DNA from: Xanthomonas nasturtii
GTDB taxonomy: Bacteria; Pseudomonadota; Gammaproteobacteria; Xanthomonadales; Xanthomonadaceae
DNA length: 64,000 bases
Assembly: GCF_001660815.1 (NCBI RefSeq)
Contig: NZ_LYMI01000045.1
Location: 1 to 64,000 of the forward strand
Direction: 5' to 3'
Shown: positions 35,277-46,242 of the stretch, piece by piece
How the letters are laid out: every line of letters starts with the position of its first letter
How positions within the stretch are numbered: position 1 is the stretch's first letter
Program-made: the position numbers and the translations under genes
The notes under the pieces: model-generated
What the model was told of the DNA's origin: nothing
What the model saw: only the letters and a program-made list of their open reading frames with translations
Database searches by the model: none

Positions 35277-36974
35277 ATGCCGTATCACTCAGCTGCCGTA
35301 CTGCGCCGCGTCGCATTCGTCTGTGCGCTGTCATGCACGTTTCATGCCGCCGCTGGCGAGGTCAGCCTGCAAGGCTTGAACTCCAGCAGCACCCATCAGC
35401 GCTTCATCGTCAGCTACAAGGACCGCGTCGGCAGCAGCCGGGCGACCGGCTTGTCTGCACCCTGGCGCGACATTGCGCGCGCGGTGCCGGAAGCGCGCGG
35501 ACGCGCGTTGGGCCTGTCGGTCACGCGCCGGCTCAGTAGCGGCCCGATGTTGCTGGTGGCCGACCGCAAGCTGGACCGCGTGGATTCGGAAAGCCTGATG
35601 CGGCGCCTGGCCGCAGACCCGGCCGTCAAGCGTGTGGAAGTAGACATCCTGATGCGGCCATTGCTGGTGCCCAACGATCCGGGCGTGCCGCAGCAATGGG
35701 CGATGGGCGCCACCGCCGCCAGCCTCAATGTGCGTCCGGCCTGGGACCGTTCCACCGGCAAGGGCATCGTGGTGGCGGTGATCGACACCGGCATCACCAA
35801 CCATCCGGATCTGGCAGCGAACGTGCTGCCCGGTTACGACTTCATCATCGACCCGGCCACCGCGCGCGACGGCAATGCGCGTGATGCCACCGCCACCGAC
35901 CAGGGCGACTGGACCGCCGCCAACGGATGCGGGCCCGGTGCGTCGGCGTCCAATTCCAGTTGGCATGGCACGCATGTGGCCGGCATCGTTGCGGCGGTCG
36001 GCAACAATGCAGTGGGCGTGGTCGGCACCGCCTTCAACGCCAGGATCCTGCCGTTGCGGGTGTTGGGACGCTGCGGCGGCTACATGTCCGACATCGCCGA
36101 TGCGATCGTCTGGGCGTCAGGCGGCAAGGTCAATGGCGTGCCAGCCAACCCGAATCCGGCCACGGTGATCAATCTGTCGCTCGGCGGCTACGGCAGTTGT
36201 TCGACAACCCTGAGCAACGCCATCACCGCTGCGGTGACGCGTGGCAGCGCGGTGGTGGTGGCGGCCGGCAACAGCAATATGGATGTCTCCACCAGCGTGC
36301 CGGCCAATTGCCCGAACGTGATCGCGGTGGCGGCCACCACCTCGGCCGGCGCCAAGGCCAGCTTCTCCAACTTCGGCAAGGGTGTGGATATCGCAGCGCC
36401 CGGGCAGTCGATCGTGTCCACGCTCAATACCGGAACCACGGTACCGGGCAATGCCGCCTATGCGATCTACAGCGGCACCTCGATGGCGGCGCCGCATGTG
36501 GCCGGCGTGGTGGCGCTGATGCAGTCAGTGGCCTTGAATCCGCTCACCCCTGCAACGGTAAAGGCCTTGCTCAAGAGCAGCGCCCGGCCGCTGCCGGTTG
36601 CCTGCGCGCAGGGCTGCGGTGCGGGTCTGGTCAATGCCGATGGTGCGGTGGCGGCGGTGATCGCATCGACCATCTTGAGCAGGAATGTGGCACGCACGGG
36701 GCTGAGCGCAGCGCTCTCCGATTCGCTGTATTACCAGGTCAACGTGCCGGCCGGCACGCGCACGCTCAAGGTCACGCTTGCCGGTGGCAGCGGCAACGCC
36801 GATCTCTCGCTGCGGGCCGGTGCGTTACCGACCGATGCCGCATACAGCTGCCGCAGCATGCTGCCGGGCAATGGCGACAGCTGCACGCTGGCAGCGCCCG
36901 CGGCGGGCGTCTATTACGTCCGTTTGAAGGCCACGTTGGGCTTCTCTGCGGTCAGCGTGACTGCGGCGTATTGA
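35277..36974 (+). CDS. Secreted S8 family serine protease with C-terminal PPC domain
   Basis: A 565-residue subtilase. A signal peptide covers residues 1 to about 26 (FVCALSCTFHAAAG), followed by a propeptide and a catalytic domain with Asp170 (VAVIDTGI), His230 (SSWHGTHVAGI), Asn332 (VAAGNSNMD) and Ser402 (SGTSMAAPHVAGV). The last 90 residues form a PPC domain (GNADLSLRAG, ending FSAVSVTAAY). The ATG at 35277 was chosen over an in-frame TTG 18 bases upstream because GGAGG then lies at a normal distance. It is more diverged than the first two copies, with a shorter propeptide. The catalytic residues are intact. Confidence 0.94.
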   Translation: MPYHSAAVLRRVAFVCALSCTFHAAAGEVSLQGLNSSSTHQRFIVSYKDRVGSSRATGLSAPWRDIARAVPEARGRALGLSVTRRLSSGPMLLVADRKLDRVDSESLMRRLAADPAVKRVEVDILMRPLLVPNDPGVPQQWAMGATAASLNVRPAWDRSTGKGIVVAVIDTGITNHPDLAANVLPGYDFIIDPATARDGNARDATATDQGDWTAANGCGPGASASNSSWHGTHVAGIVAAVGNNAVGVVGTAFNARILPLRVLGRCGGYMSDIADAIVWASGGKVNGVPANPNPATVINLSLGGYGSCSTTLSNAITAAVTRGSAVVVAAGNSNMDVSTSVPANCPNVIAVAATTSAGAKASFSNFGKGVDIAAPGQSIVSTLNTGTTVPGNAAYAIYSGTSMAAPHVAGVVALMQSVALNPLTPATVKALLKSSARPLPVACAQGCGAGLVNADGAVAAVIASTILSRNVARTGLSAALSDSLYYQVNVPAGTRTLKVTLAGGSGNADLSLRAGALPTDAAYSCRSMLPGNGDSCTLAAPAAGVYYVRLKATLGFSAVSVTAAY

Positions 36975-36982
36975 GGAGTACC

Positions 36983-37004
36983 GGCGCGGCGTTGCTGCCG
37001 CGCC
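36983..37004 (+). terminator. Hairpin downstream of protease 3
   Basis: Arms 36983-36990 (GGCGCGGC) and 36997-37004 pair perfectly around GTTGCT, 9 bp after the stop codon. Confidence 0.55.
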
Positions 37005-37183
37005 CGAAAGCGCTGACGAGCGTGGTGCCGTGGGCAGTCGTCAGTGGCTGCGCACAGCGTGGCGTGACATCGGTTGAAGGTTGAAGCCGACATCGATGTC
37101 GGGCTGAGATGTCCCGCGTAAGCAGGATGCTGAGCCAGGCAAACGCATACCCAACCGGTGCACGCGGCGGCGCGGTGACGCGT

Positions 37184-37673
37184 CTACTCGCACAGCGCAC
37201 AGGCACGTGCGGCGAGCGCCTGTAGCAACTGGGCGCCGGGCAATTCCAGCAGCAAGCCGCGCTGCCCGGCGTTGATCCATAGCGCGGGTGCATCCAGTGC
37301 GGTGATTTCGACCAGCACCGGCGCCTGCCGTTGCTGACCGAGCGGGCTGATGCCGCCGACCTTGTAGCCGGTGCGCCGTTCGGCATCGGCCACCTCCATC
37401 ATGCTTGCCGACTTGCCGACTTGCCGACTTGCCGCCGTGCGCGCTGGCGAGTTTCTTCGACGACACCCGGCGGTCGCACGGAATCACCACGCACACCGCC
37501 TTGTCGTCGACCAACGCCATCAGCGTCTTCAACACGGTGAGCGGCTGCAGCCCCAGCGCACGTGCGGCTTGCAATCCCTTCGCATCGGCATCGGCCTGAT
37601 AGTCATAAGCGTGCAATACGTAGCCCATGCCGGCAGCGTCCAATGCCTTGGTGGCGCGGGTGGCCCTGCTCAT
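37184..37673 (-). pseudogene. ybaK: ybaK-type aminoacyl-tRNA deacylase, frameshifted by an 8-bp repeat
   Basis: YbaK/EbsC-family enzymes hydrolyse mischarged Cys-tRNA(Pro) and similar products. The ATG at 37673 starts a normal N-terminal part (ALDAAGMGYVLHAYDYQADA, VLKTLMALVDDKAVCVVIP, KKLASAHGGKSAS). After KSAS the frame reads RQVGKHDGG and loses similarity. The expected continuation, MMEVADAERRTGYKVGGISP, is in another frame and runs to the stop at 37184. The break coincides with three copies of GCCGACTT (37407-37430, plus strand); with one copy the two halves join as KSASMMEV. Two extra copies add 16 bp and shift the frame. The joined gene would have 157 codons, the usual family length. 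A re-read start (ATG 37402) could give only the C-terminal half. Confidence 0.88.
37407..37430. repeat. 8-bp tandem repeat GCCGACTT x3 inside ybaK
   Basis: Three exact copies, 37407-37414, 37415-37422 and 37423-37430, followed by a partial GCCG. The gene is in frame with 1 or 4 copies and out of frame with 2 or 3. The current length is the off state. Confidence 0.92.
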
Positions 37674-37677
37674 CGTG

Positions 37678-38163
37678 TCAGATCGATTCGAAACGGTTGG
37701 CGGCCACGTTCTTGCGCACCTTTTCCGGATTCCAGATGCGGCCGTTCATGGCGATGTAGACGCCAGCCGGCAGCGACTGCACTGCGCCGACCGCGCAACC
37801 GATATTGAATTCCGCGTCCGAGCCGCGGAAGCGCGCCGGGTTCAACGCACCGGTCATCACGATGGTCTTGTCGGCGATCGTCTGCAGCACCTTGCCGGTT
37901 TCCACCATCGAATCGGTGCCGTGGGTGATCAGCACGTGGCGGGTCGGCTGGGCGGCGATGGTGGCGCGGATCAGTTCGCGGTCGGCCTCGGTGATGTGCA
38001 GCGAATCCTTGCGGATGATCGGAATCACCGAAAAGCGGAAGGTCACGCCCAGTTCCTTGAGAATCTGGCCGATCTGCGGGTCGCCGATCTGGTAATCGGA
38101 TTTATCGTCGAAGTAGATCTTGTCGATCGTGCCACCGGTGGTGACGATCAGAAGGTCTTCCAT
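37678..38163 (-). CDS. Short asparaginase-domain protein
   Basis: A 161-residue protein corresponding only to the N-terminal domain of type I/II L-asparaginases, which are normally about 330 residues. Both N-terminal catalytic segments are present: TTGGTIDKIYFDD (Thr at 9 and 12) and ITHGTDSMVETG (Thr83, Asp84). The second-domain residues that help close the active site in full-length enzymes are absent. The stop at 37678 is clean and the C-terminal NPEKVRKNVAANRFESI looks like a finished protein, so this is a short subfamily rather than a recent truncation. Activity on asparagine is not assured. It lies 4 bp from the ybaK start and shares its strand, so the two are probably co-transcribed. 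Confidence 0.8.
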   Translation of the reverse strand: MEDLLIVTTGGTIDKIYFDDKSDYQIGDPQIGQILKELGVTFRFSVIPIIRKDSLHITEADRELIRATIAAQPTRHVLITHGTDSMVETGKVLQTIADKTIVMTGALNPARFRGSDAEFNIGCAVGAVQSLPAGVYIAMNGRIWNPEKVRKNVAANRFESI

Positions 38164-38349
38164 TGCTGCCAATCCTGTAGGGCCAACGCGGTGCAGGCCG
38201 CGCGCGGGGCCGCCATGATACTGCCCACCCAAGATGCTGGCAGCGCAGACCCTGCGGCAAGCAGCAGGGATGTCGAAAACGTGCGCTTACGCGTGGCGAT
38301 CGGCGGAGCGCGCCGCGGCGCAGAGGGCCTGCGGCTGGACGGTGGCCGG

Positions 38350-40674
<2,325 letters not shown>

Positions 40675-40678
<4 letters not shown>

Positions 40679-41286
40679 CCGTGCGTCTTGTGCGCGGCGC
40701 CTGTGCGCTGCTGTTGCCGTTGTTGCTGCTGACCGCCTGCAAACCCGCCAGCGAGGGCACACCCTCCACCGGCACTGGCGCCGTGCCTGCCAGCGCCCCC
40801 CAGACGCCGACTGCGCCGGCCGCAGCTGCCGACCCGGCCGCAACGCCCAACAGCGCGGTGGTGCAGCAGACCGCCGAAATGCCCAAGCTCTCGCTGCCGA
40901 CCGTGACCGGCGAGACCTACGACCTTGCGGCGCACCGCGGCAAATGGGTGGTGGTGAATTTCTGGGCCACCTGGTGCGCCCCGTGTCTGAAGGAAATGCC
41001 CGAGTTGTCGGCGCTGCACACCATGCGCGACACCATCGAAGTGGTGGGGCTGGCCTATGAAGACATCACCAGCGCGGACATGCAGTCGTTCCTGAAGGAC
41101 CACCCGGTCTCGTACCCGATCGCAATCCTCGACCCGTACCAGCCGCCACAGGACTTCGCCACCCCGCGCGGCCTGCCGATGACCTACCTGATCGGCCCGG
41201 ACGGCAAGGTCGCCAAGCAATTTCTCGGCCCGGTGACTGCGCGCGATATCGAAACCGCGGTCGGCATCACCGGCAAGGCCGGCTGA
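40675..41286 (+). CDS. TlpA-like thioredoxin-fold lipoprotein
   Basis: A 203-residue protein. The N-terminal lipoprotein signal ends in LLLLTAC with the lipid-attachment Cys22. An Ala/Pro/Thr-rich linker (about 25-68) follows, then a TlpA/ResA-type thioredoxin domain with the active WCAPC motif (Cys101, Cys104) and the cis-Pro segment [13 protein letters not shown]. It should act as a membrane-anchored periplasmic disulfide reductase, for example in cytochrome c maturation or envelope thiol repair; the partner is unknown. The ATG overlaps the BrkB stop and its TGA overlaps the acylphosphatase ATG (TGATG). Confidence 0.9.
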
Positions 41287-41552
41287 TGCAGGCGGCGCGC
41301 TTTCTCGTCAGCGGCGTGGTGCAGGGCGTGTGGTATCGCGCCTCCACCCGCGAACGCGCCGTTGCGCTCGGCCTGGTCGGGCATGCGCGCAATCAGGCGG
41401 ACGGCAGCGTGGAAGTGGTCGCCGCCGGCAGCGAAGCAGCCCTGGACGCATTGCAGGCATGGCTGCAGCAAGGCCCGCCAGCGGCCATCGTCGCCTCCGT
41501 GACGCGCACGCCTTGCGCAGTTCCGGCGACTGAAGACTTTGTAACTGGTTGA
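41286..41552 (+). CDS. acyP: Acylphosphatase
   Basis: An 88-residue enzyme that hydrolyses carboxyl-phosphate bonds. The catalytic pair is present: Arg18 in GVVQGVWYRAS binds the phosphate and Asn36 in GHARNQADGSVEV positions water. It starts at the last base of the upstream stop codon. The family size (about 90) fits. The role in metabolism is not defined by the context. Confidence 0.93.
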   Translation: MQAARFLVSGVVQGVWYRASTRERAVALGLVGHARNQADGSVEVVAAGSEAALDALQAWLQQGPPAAIVASVTRTPCAVPATEDFVTG

Positions 41553-41637
41553 GCGTGCGCCACTGAAGCAGGGCAACAGAGTTGGATTGCCTCGCCGATA
41601 ACCTTGTCAACGCGATCAGGCGTGCACGGGGAATGTA

Positions 41638-42867
41638 ATGGCCGCTCCATCTCAAGATCGCAACGACGGGCACGACCTGCCCGCGCATCGCCGCAACCGC
41701 CATGTGGCGCAGCTGGCGCCGTGGCTGTATCTCGGTGTCCTGCTGGGCAGCGGCTGGCTGCTGTTTCTGCAACCGCATACCCGCGTGCTGCAGCCCGAAC
41801 AGGCGGCCACCAGCTGGTTGCTGGCGTGGACCTTCGGCGGAATCGTGATCGGTGCGGTGGTATGGAGCCTGCGGCTGGCGCGCCAGGGACTGGCTCAGCC
41901 TTCGGCAAGCTACCCGCTGTCGGCGCGTCTGCCTGATTCGTGGACCGATGCCTATGCCGCACTGCTGCGCCCGGCCACCGCAGCGGCGGTTGTTACCCAC
42001 AGACCGGACCCGGCCGGGGCCCAGCGCGGTGCAGCTTGGCATCGCTTTGGTGGCGGCATGCTCAGCGCCGAAACCTTCGACCCCAACGACGCCACCCGCG
42101 CGCCGTGGGACGGGCTGGACGCGCAGTCCTGCATCGTCCGCCTCGATGATGTGCGCCAGGCCTGGCAGAACGCCGCCGCCAACCGCACGCTGCAGCAGGA
42201 ACGCCGTTACTGGCTGGACGTGGTGCTGTCGCTGCTCGACCACGGCGTGATGCGTCCGCTGCAGGACGGCTACCTGCCCGACACCGCCGCGCTGCGCACC
42301 GAACGTTTTCTGCTCGGCGCCGATGCTGGCCCGATCGTGCTGTCCGAAGTGCCGGCGTTGTTTGCACGGCGTCTGGCGCTGGCCATCGAAGCGATGCCGA
42401 CCGCCCAGCGCGAAGCCGCCGGCGTGCAATGGCGCTTGCTGCAACAGCTGCACGCGCTGGTGGCCGAAGGCCGCGTGCTGGATGAGCGTTCGCAGGTGAT
42501 CCAGGTGCTGGCATGGAACCCGGATGTGGACCTGGACCAGGTCGAAGTGGCCTACATCCTGGCTGCCGAATACCGCGAAGGCATGCGCGACTGGCTCCGC
42601 CGCGCCGCCCTGGTGCGCCTGCCCGACAGCGCGCTGCGTCTGGACGAAGTGCTGCTGTCCTCGTGCAGCCCGCTCGGCGCGCAGGCCGACGACGTGGACT
42701 ACATGGAAGCGATGCGCCCGCTGCATCGCGGTTTCATGCAGTTGTTCAGTCAGCGCCTGAGCCAGTTGGTGCTGCAGGCCGAGCAGGCCGAACGTCAGGC
42801 CGGCCTGAATCCGTTGCCGCGTGCCACTGCGGCCAGCGACGAAGTCTCTCAGGACTGGCCGGCGTAA
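41638..42867 (+). CDS. Hypothetical membrane-anchored protein
   Basis: A 409-residue protein that I do not recognise. The short basic N terminus is followed by two membrane helices (about 27-44, LAPWLYLGVLLGSGWLLFL, and 61-79, WLLAWTFGGIVIGAVVWSL). The remaining 320 residues are helical, rich in Leu, Ala, Arg and Glu, and probably cytosolic. No catalytic signature is visible. GGGGA precedes the ATG. Its 3' end overlaps the 3' end of the opposite-strand ppk2 gene by 19 bp. The codon use and GC bias are those of a normal gene. No function can be given. Confidence 0.7.
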   Translation: MAAPSQDRNDGHDLPAHRRNRHVAQLAPWLYLGVLLGSGWLLFLQPHTRVLQPEQAATSWLLAWTFGGIVIGAVVWSLRLARQGLAQPSASYPLSARLPDSWTDAYAALLRPATAAAVVTHRPDPAGAQRGAAWHRFGGGMLSAETFDPNDATRAPWDGLDAQSCIVRLDDVRQAWQNAAANRTLQQERRYWLDVVLSLLDHGVMRPLQDGYLPDTAALRTERFLLGADAGPIVLSEVPALFARRLALAIEAMPTAQREAAGVQWRLLQQLHALVAEGRVLDERSQVIQVLAWNPDVDLDQVEVAYILAAEYREGMRDWLRRAALVRLPDSALRLDEVLLSSCSPLGAQADDVDYMEAMRPLHRGFMQLFSQRLSQLVLQAEQAERQAGLNPLPRATAASDEVSQDWPA

Positions 42868-43631
42868 TCGTCGATGGGTTCCAGCACGCTGTAGCGTTCC
42901 TTGTGCGGCTTGCCTGGCAAGGGTGGCAGCTGCACCATGTCGTCGGGCACCGCGGTGTCCGGCAGCCGGTGCAACAGATCGCGGATCAGGCTCAGGCGGC
43001 CACGTTTCTGGTCGTTGAAATCGACCAGCGTCCACGGTGCATCGGGCGTATGCGTCGCTTCCAGCATGCGTTCGCGGGCGGCGGTGTAATCGTCGTATTT
43101 GGCGCGTGACTGCAGGTCCACCGGCGACAGCTTCCAGCCCTTCAGCGGGTCCTCGCGGCGTTCGGCAAAGCGCTTTTCCTGCTCGGCCTGGTCCACGCAC
43201 AACCAGTACTTGAACAACAGGATGCCGTCGTCGACCAGCATCTGTTCAAACTGCGGTGTCTGCTGCAGAAACGCGGTGTATTGCGCGTCGGTGCAATAGT
43301 CCATCACGCGCTCGACGCCGGCGCGGTTGTACCAACTACGGTCCATCAGCACCAATTCGCCGGCCGCCGGCAGATGCGTCACGTAACGCTGGAAATACCA
43401 CTGCGTGCTTTCGCGGTCGTTGGGTTTGGGCAGCGCCACCACGCGGCACTGGCGCGGGTTGAGATGGCTGGCGATGGCCTGGATCACACCGCCCTTGCCG
43501 GCAGTATCGCGGCCTTCCACCAGCACCAGGGCACGCTGGTTGGTGTAACGCAGCCAGCGCGCCATGTCGACCAGCTCTAATTGCAGCGGCGCCAGCAACT
43601 TTTTGTAGGCCTTGCGTTTCAGGTGCGACAT
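42849..43631 (-). CDS. ppk2: Polyphosphate kinase 2 family protein
   Basis: A 260-residue PPK2-type P-loop kinase that uses polyphosphate to phosphorylate nucleotides or nucleoside monophosphates. Walker A is EGRDTAGKGGVIQ (about 39-51) and Walker B with the lid start is LVLMDRSWYNRAGVERVM (about 93-110). KYWLCVDQAEQEKRF and LSPVDLQSRAKYDDY are also family segments. It is a single-domain class. Which nucleotide it prefers is not decided by the sequence seen. ATG 43631 is chosen over a GTG 12 bases upstream. It is followed on the same strand by no other gene; moaB lies 30 bp upstream. Confidence 0.92.
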   Translation of the reverse strand: MSHLKRKAYKKLLAPLQLELVDMARWLRYTNQRALVLVEGRDTAGKGGVIQAIASHLNPRQCRVVALPKPNDRESTQWYFQRYVTHLPAAGELVLMDRSWYNRAGVERVMDYCTDAQYTAFLQQTPQFEQMLVDDGILLFKYWLCVDQAEQEKRFAERREDPLKGWKLSPVDLQSRAKYDDYTAARERMLEATHTPDAPWTLVDFNDQKRGRLSLIRDLLHRLPDTAVPDDMVQLPPLPGKPHKERYSVLEPIDDYAGQS

Positions 43632-43661
43632 GCGCGTTCCCACAGCGATAGAAAACGCAGG

Positions 43662-44180
43662 CTATTCGCCCAGGCGTGGACGCAATGTCGCCAGATTGCA
43701 GGGCTTGGTGCGCGCATCCAGCTGCGCGCGCACGATCTTTTCCCACGCCGTGCGGCAGGCCGAGGTGGAGCCGGGCAGGCAGAACACGAAGCTGTGATTG
43801 GCAAGCCCGGCGAATGCGCGCGATTGCAGCGAGGAAGTGCCGATTTCTGCCACGCTGATCGCGCGGAACATCTCGCCGAAGCCAGGCATGACCTTGTCCA
43901 GCAGCGGGGTGATCGCCTCCGGTGTGCTGTCGCGGCCCGTAAAACCGGTGCCGCCGGTGATCAGGATGCCGTCGACCTGTGCATCGGCGATCCAGCCGGA
44001 CACGATCGCGCGCATGCGGTAACGGTCGTCCGGGCACAGCGCACGTTCGTGCAGCACGTGGCCTTCGCGGGTGAGGGCATCGGCCAGGTAATCGCCGGAG
44101 CGGTCATCGGCCAGGGTGCGGCTGTCGGACACGGTCAGCACGCACAGGCGCAGGGGTATGAAATCGAGATTGGAAGGCAT
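43662..44180 (-). CDS. moaB: Molybdenum cofactor biosynthesis protein B
   Basis: A 172-residue MoaB/Mog-fold protein. The molybdopterin-binding signature is present: LTVSDSRTLADDRSGDYLAD (about 15-34), ILITGGTGFTGRDSTPEAI (about 72-90) and the C-terminal FCLPGSTSACRTAWEKI. In organisms without a separate Mog it can adenylylate molybdopterin before molybdate insertion. The other moa/moe genes are not in this window. It lies 30 bp upstream of ppk2 and may be co-transcribed with it. Confidence 0.92.
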   Translation of the reverse strand: MPSNLDFIPLRLCVLTVSDSRTLADDRSGDYLADALTREGHVLHERALCPDDRYRMRAIVSGWIADAQVDGILITGGTGFTGRDSTPEAITPLLDKVMPGFGEMFRAISVAEIGTSSLQSRAFAGLANHSFVFCLPGSTSACRTAWEKIVRAQLDARTKPCNLATLRPRLGE

Positions 44181-44278
44181 GCGCGCAGCCTAGCGAGCCT
44201 GGACGGCCGGGTACAGCGTTGTGGTGTGAAGTGGCATGTAGCGCCCAACTACCGGCGTGAGCCGACGCATTGCTCTGA

Positions 44279-44413
44279 GCCCCTCTCCCGCCGGGAGCGG
44301 GGTTGGGGCGAGGGTACGGTGGCCGGGAATATTGCAGTAGTCGCACTCTCATCCGTCGCTACGCGCCACCTTCTCCCCCCCATGGAGGGGGACAATGTCC
44401 CGATGGGAGAAGG
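44279..44413. repeat. Hairpin-rich intergenic repeat region
   Basis: Two inverted repeats: CTCCC-GCC-GGGAG inside 44279-44302 (CCCCTCTCCCGCCGGGAGCG and following bases), and arms 44369-44377 (CCTTCTCCC) with 44405-44413 (GGGAGAAGG) enclosing a smaller CCCCC/GGGGG stem. The wording (CCCTCTCCC, GGTTGGGGCGAGGG) is of a kind seen between many genes in gamma-proteobacteria. It is the main content of the 355-bp gap 44181-44535; I see no gene in it. Confidence 0.6.
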
Positions 44414-44535
44414 CAATAGAGCATCCGTACTTATACGTAGCTCTCGGCAACGCCTCCAGCGATACCATCTCACGCTCGCACACGGTAGCGAGGGCCAGCT
44501 CGCAACCTCCAACAACTAACCTCCGACACCAACCG

Positions 44536-46242
44536 CTAAACCCCCAGCCACCCACTGCGCTGCGCAATGCCACGCAGCAGCGCGGCCAGATCATCGGCAA
44601 ACCCGTCCATATCGAAAACGCCACTGCGCAGGCGTTGTTCCGCCAATCGGGCGCGCACGCCACGCAAGGCCTCCGCGTCGCTGACCAACGCGATTGCTTT
44701 GGCGACAAACGCAGCGTCATCGGCAACATTCATCTCATCCAGCCCCAGATGCCGATTCAGGCTGCCAGCCACGCGCGCCGCAAACGTCTCCCCCGGCGTG
44801 GTCAATACCGGGCAGCCCGCCCATAACGCATCGGAGGCCGTGGTGTGCGCGTTGTAGGGATGCGTGTCCAGAAACAGATCCGCATGCAGATAGCGCGCCA
44901 GATACTGCGGATGCGGCAACTTGGGCATGAACACCAGGCGCTGCGGATCCACGCCCTGCGCCTGCGCCACCGCGCGCAATCGTGCATCGGCCTGGCCCGG
45001 GCCGGACAGTAGCCACAGCACGCTGTCCTGCACCGCGCGCAACACCGCCAGCATGCGCGCCATGCTGCGTGGATTGAGCTTGTAAGTGTTGTTGAAGCAG
45101 CACAGCACCATACCCTGCTCGGGCAAGCCGCACTCCGCACGCGGTGGCGGTTCGGCAACCGTGCGCCTGGTGTCAGACGGTTGAAACACGCGCGGCAGGC
45201 GCAGCACCTGTTCGCTGTAAAACGGCTCCAGCGACGGCGGCAAGGCAACTGCATCGCCCAGGACATAGTCCATCCAAGGCGCACCCGAGGTGCCCGGATA
45301 CGCTAGCCAATTGAGCTGCACCGGTGCGGGCCGCAGCGCGAACACTTCCGGACGTCCGCCACCGCCCCAGCCGCGCAGATCGAACAACAGATCGATGCCC
45401 TGCTCGCGGATGTGTTGTGCGGTCGCCAGGTGTCCCAGTGCGGTGACGTCGTGCAGGCGCGTCGCCTGCGCCAGGCGCTCACGGATCTCGCTGCCATCGT
45501 CATGGCTGGTCGCGAACAGGTGCGCCTGCATGTCCGGCTGACGTCGCTGCAGCGCTTCGAACAAGGCCACGGTCAGCAAGCCGGTGGGGTGCGCGCCAAA
45601 GCCATTGGAAACGAAGCCGAGCCGTAGTGCGCCGCGGCTGCGTACCGTCGCCGCTGGTAGCGGGCGCACAGACCAGGCAATCGCCTGCGCACGGGTGCGG
45701 GCGCACGCCAGTTGCTCGGCCGCGCTGGCGTCTTCGCTCAGAAACGCGAACGGCTCCACTGCCGCCTCGCCCCGCGCCACGGCGGTACGGACTTGCGCAG
45801 CCAGCGATTCCAGTTCGCGCCAATCGCACAGGCGACGTCGCCAATTGAGCAATTGCGCGGTGATATAGGGCTCGTCGGGCAACAGCTGATGCGCACGCGT
45901 ATAGGCGGCCGCCGCCTGCTCCGGTTGGCCGGCATCTTCCAATGCATGCCCAAGCCACAGCGCAATACCCGGATGCTGCGGCACCAGGTCCGAGGCCTGC
46001 CTCAGCAAGGTGGCGGCTTCTGCATGGCGTTGCTGCGCCCAGCGCACCCGGCCCAGCCGCGCCACCGCTTCGGGATGGCCCGGGTGCAGCACCAGCGCGC
46101 GCTGCACGGCTGCCTCGCCGGCAGCGGTTGCGCCCATGCCCAGCTCGGCATCGGCCAGCATCAACCAGGCGACGAAATCGCCGGGCTGGCGTCGTACCGC
46201 CTCGCGCAGCTGCAGCAGCTCGCGCGGGACCTGCGCATTCAC
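44536..46242 (-). CDS. O-GlcNAc transferase-like glycosyltransferase (GT41) with TPR domain
   Basis: A 568-residue protein with N-terminal tetratricopeptide repeats (about 5-135, including [20 protein letters not shown]) and a C-terminal GT41 catalytic region of two Rossmann-like lobes. It corresponds to the structurally characterised Xanthomonas OGT homologue. His218 (FGAHPTGLL) and Lys388 (NNTYKLNP), which face the UDP-sugar in that enzyme, are conserved at the same numbering. [20 protein letters not shown] and [12 protein letters not shown] are UDP-binding segments. The bacterial substrate is unknown. The start overlaps the stop of prfA by 4 bp, so it is coupled to hemA-prfA. Confidence 0.93.
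   Translation of the reverse strand: MNAQVPRELLQLREAVRRQPGDFVAWLMLADAELGMGATAAGEAAVQRALVLHPGHPEAVARLGRVRWAQQRHAEAATLLRQASDLVPQHPGIALWLGHALEDAGQPEQAAAAYTRAHQLLPDEPYITAQLLNWRRRLCDWRELESLAAQVRTAVARGEAAVEPFAFLSEDASAAEQLACARTRAQAIAWSVRPLPAATVRSRGALRLGFVSNGFGAHPTGLLTVALFEALQRRQPDMQAHLFATSHDDGSEIRERLAQATRLHDVTALGHLATAQHIREQGIDLLFDLRGWGGGGRPEVFALRPAPVQLNWLAYPGTSGAPWMDYVLGDAVALPPSLEPFYSEQVLRLPRVFQPSDTRRTVAEPPPRAECGLPEQGMVLCCFNNTYKLNPRSMARMLAVLRAVQDSVLWLLSGPGQADARLRAVAQAQGVDPQRLVFMPKLPHPQYLARYLHADLFLDTHPYNAHTTASDALWAGCPVLTTPGETFAARVAGSLNRHLGLDEMNVADDAAFVAKAIALVSDAEALRGVRARLAEQRLRSGVFDMDGFADDLAALLRGIAQRSGWLGV

Noticed and set aside
37407-37430. Possible CRISPR-like array
   Set aside because: The 8-bp units are directly adjacent without spacers and sit inside a coding sequence; no cas genes are present.
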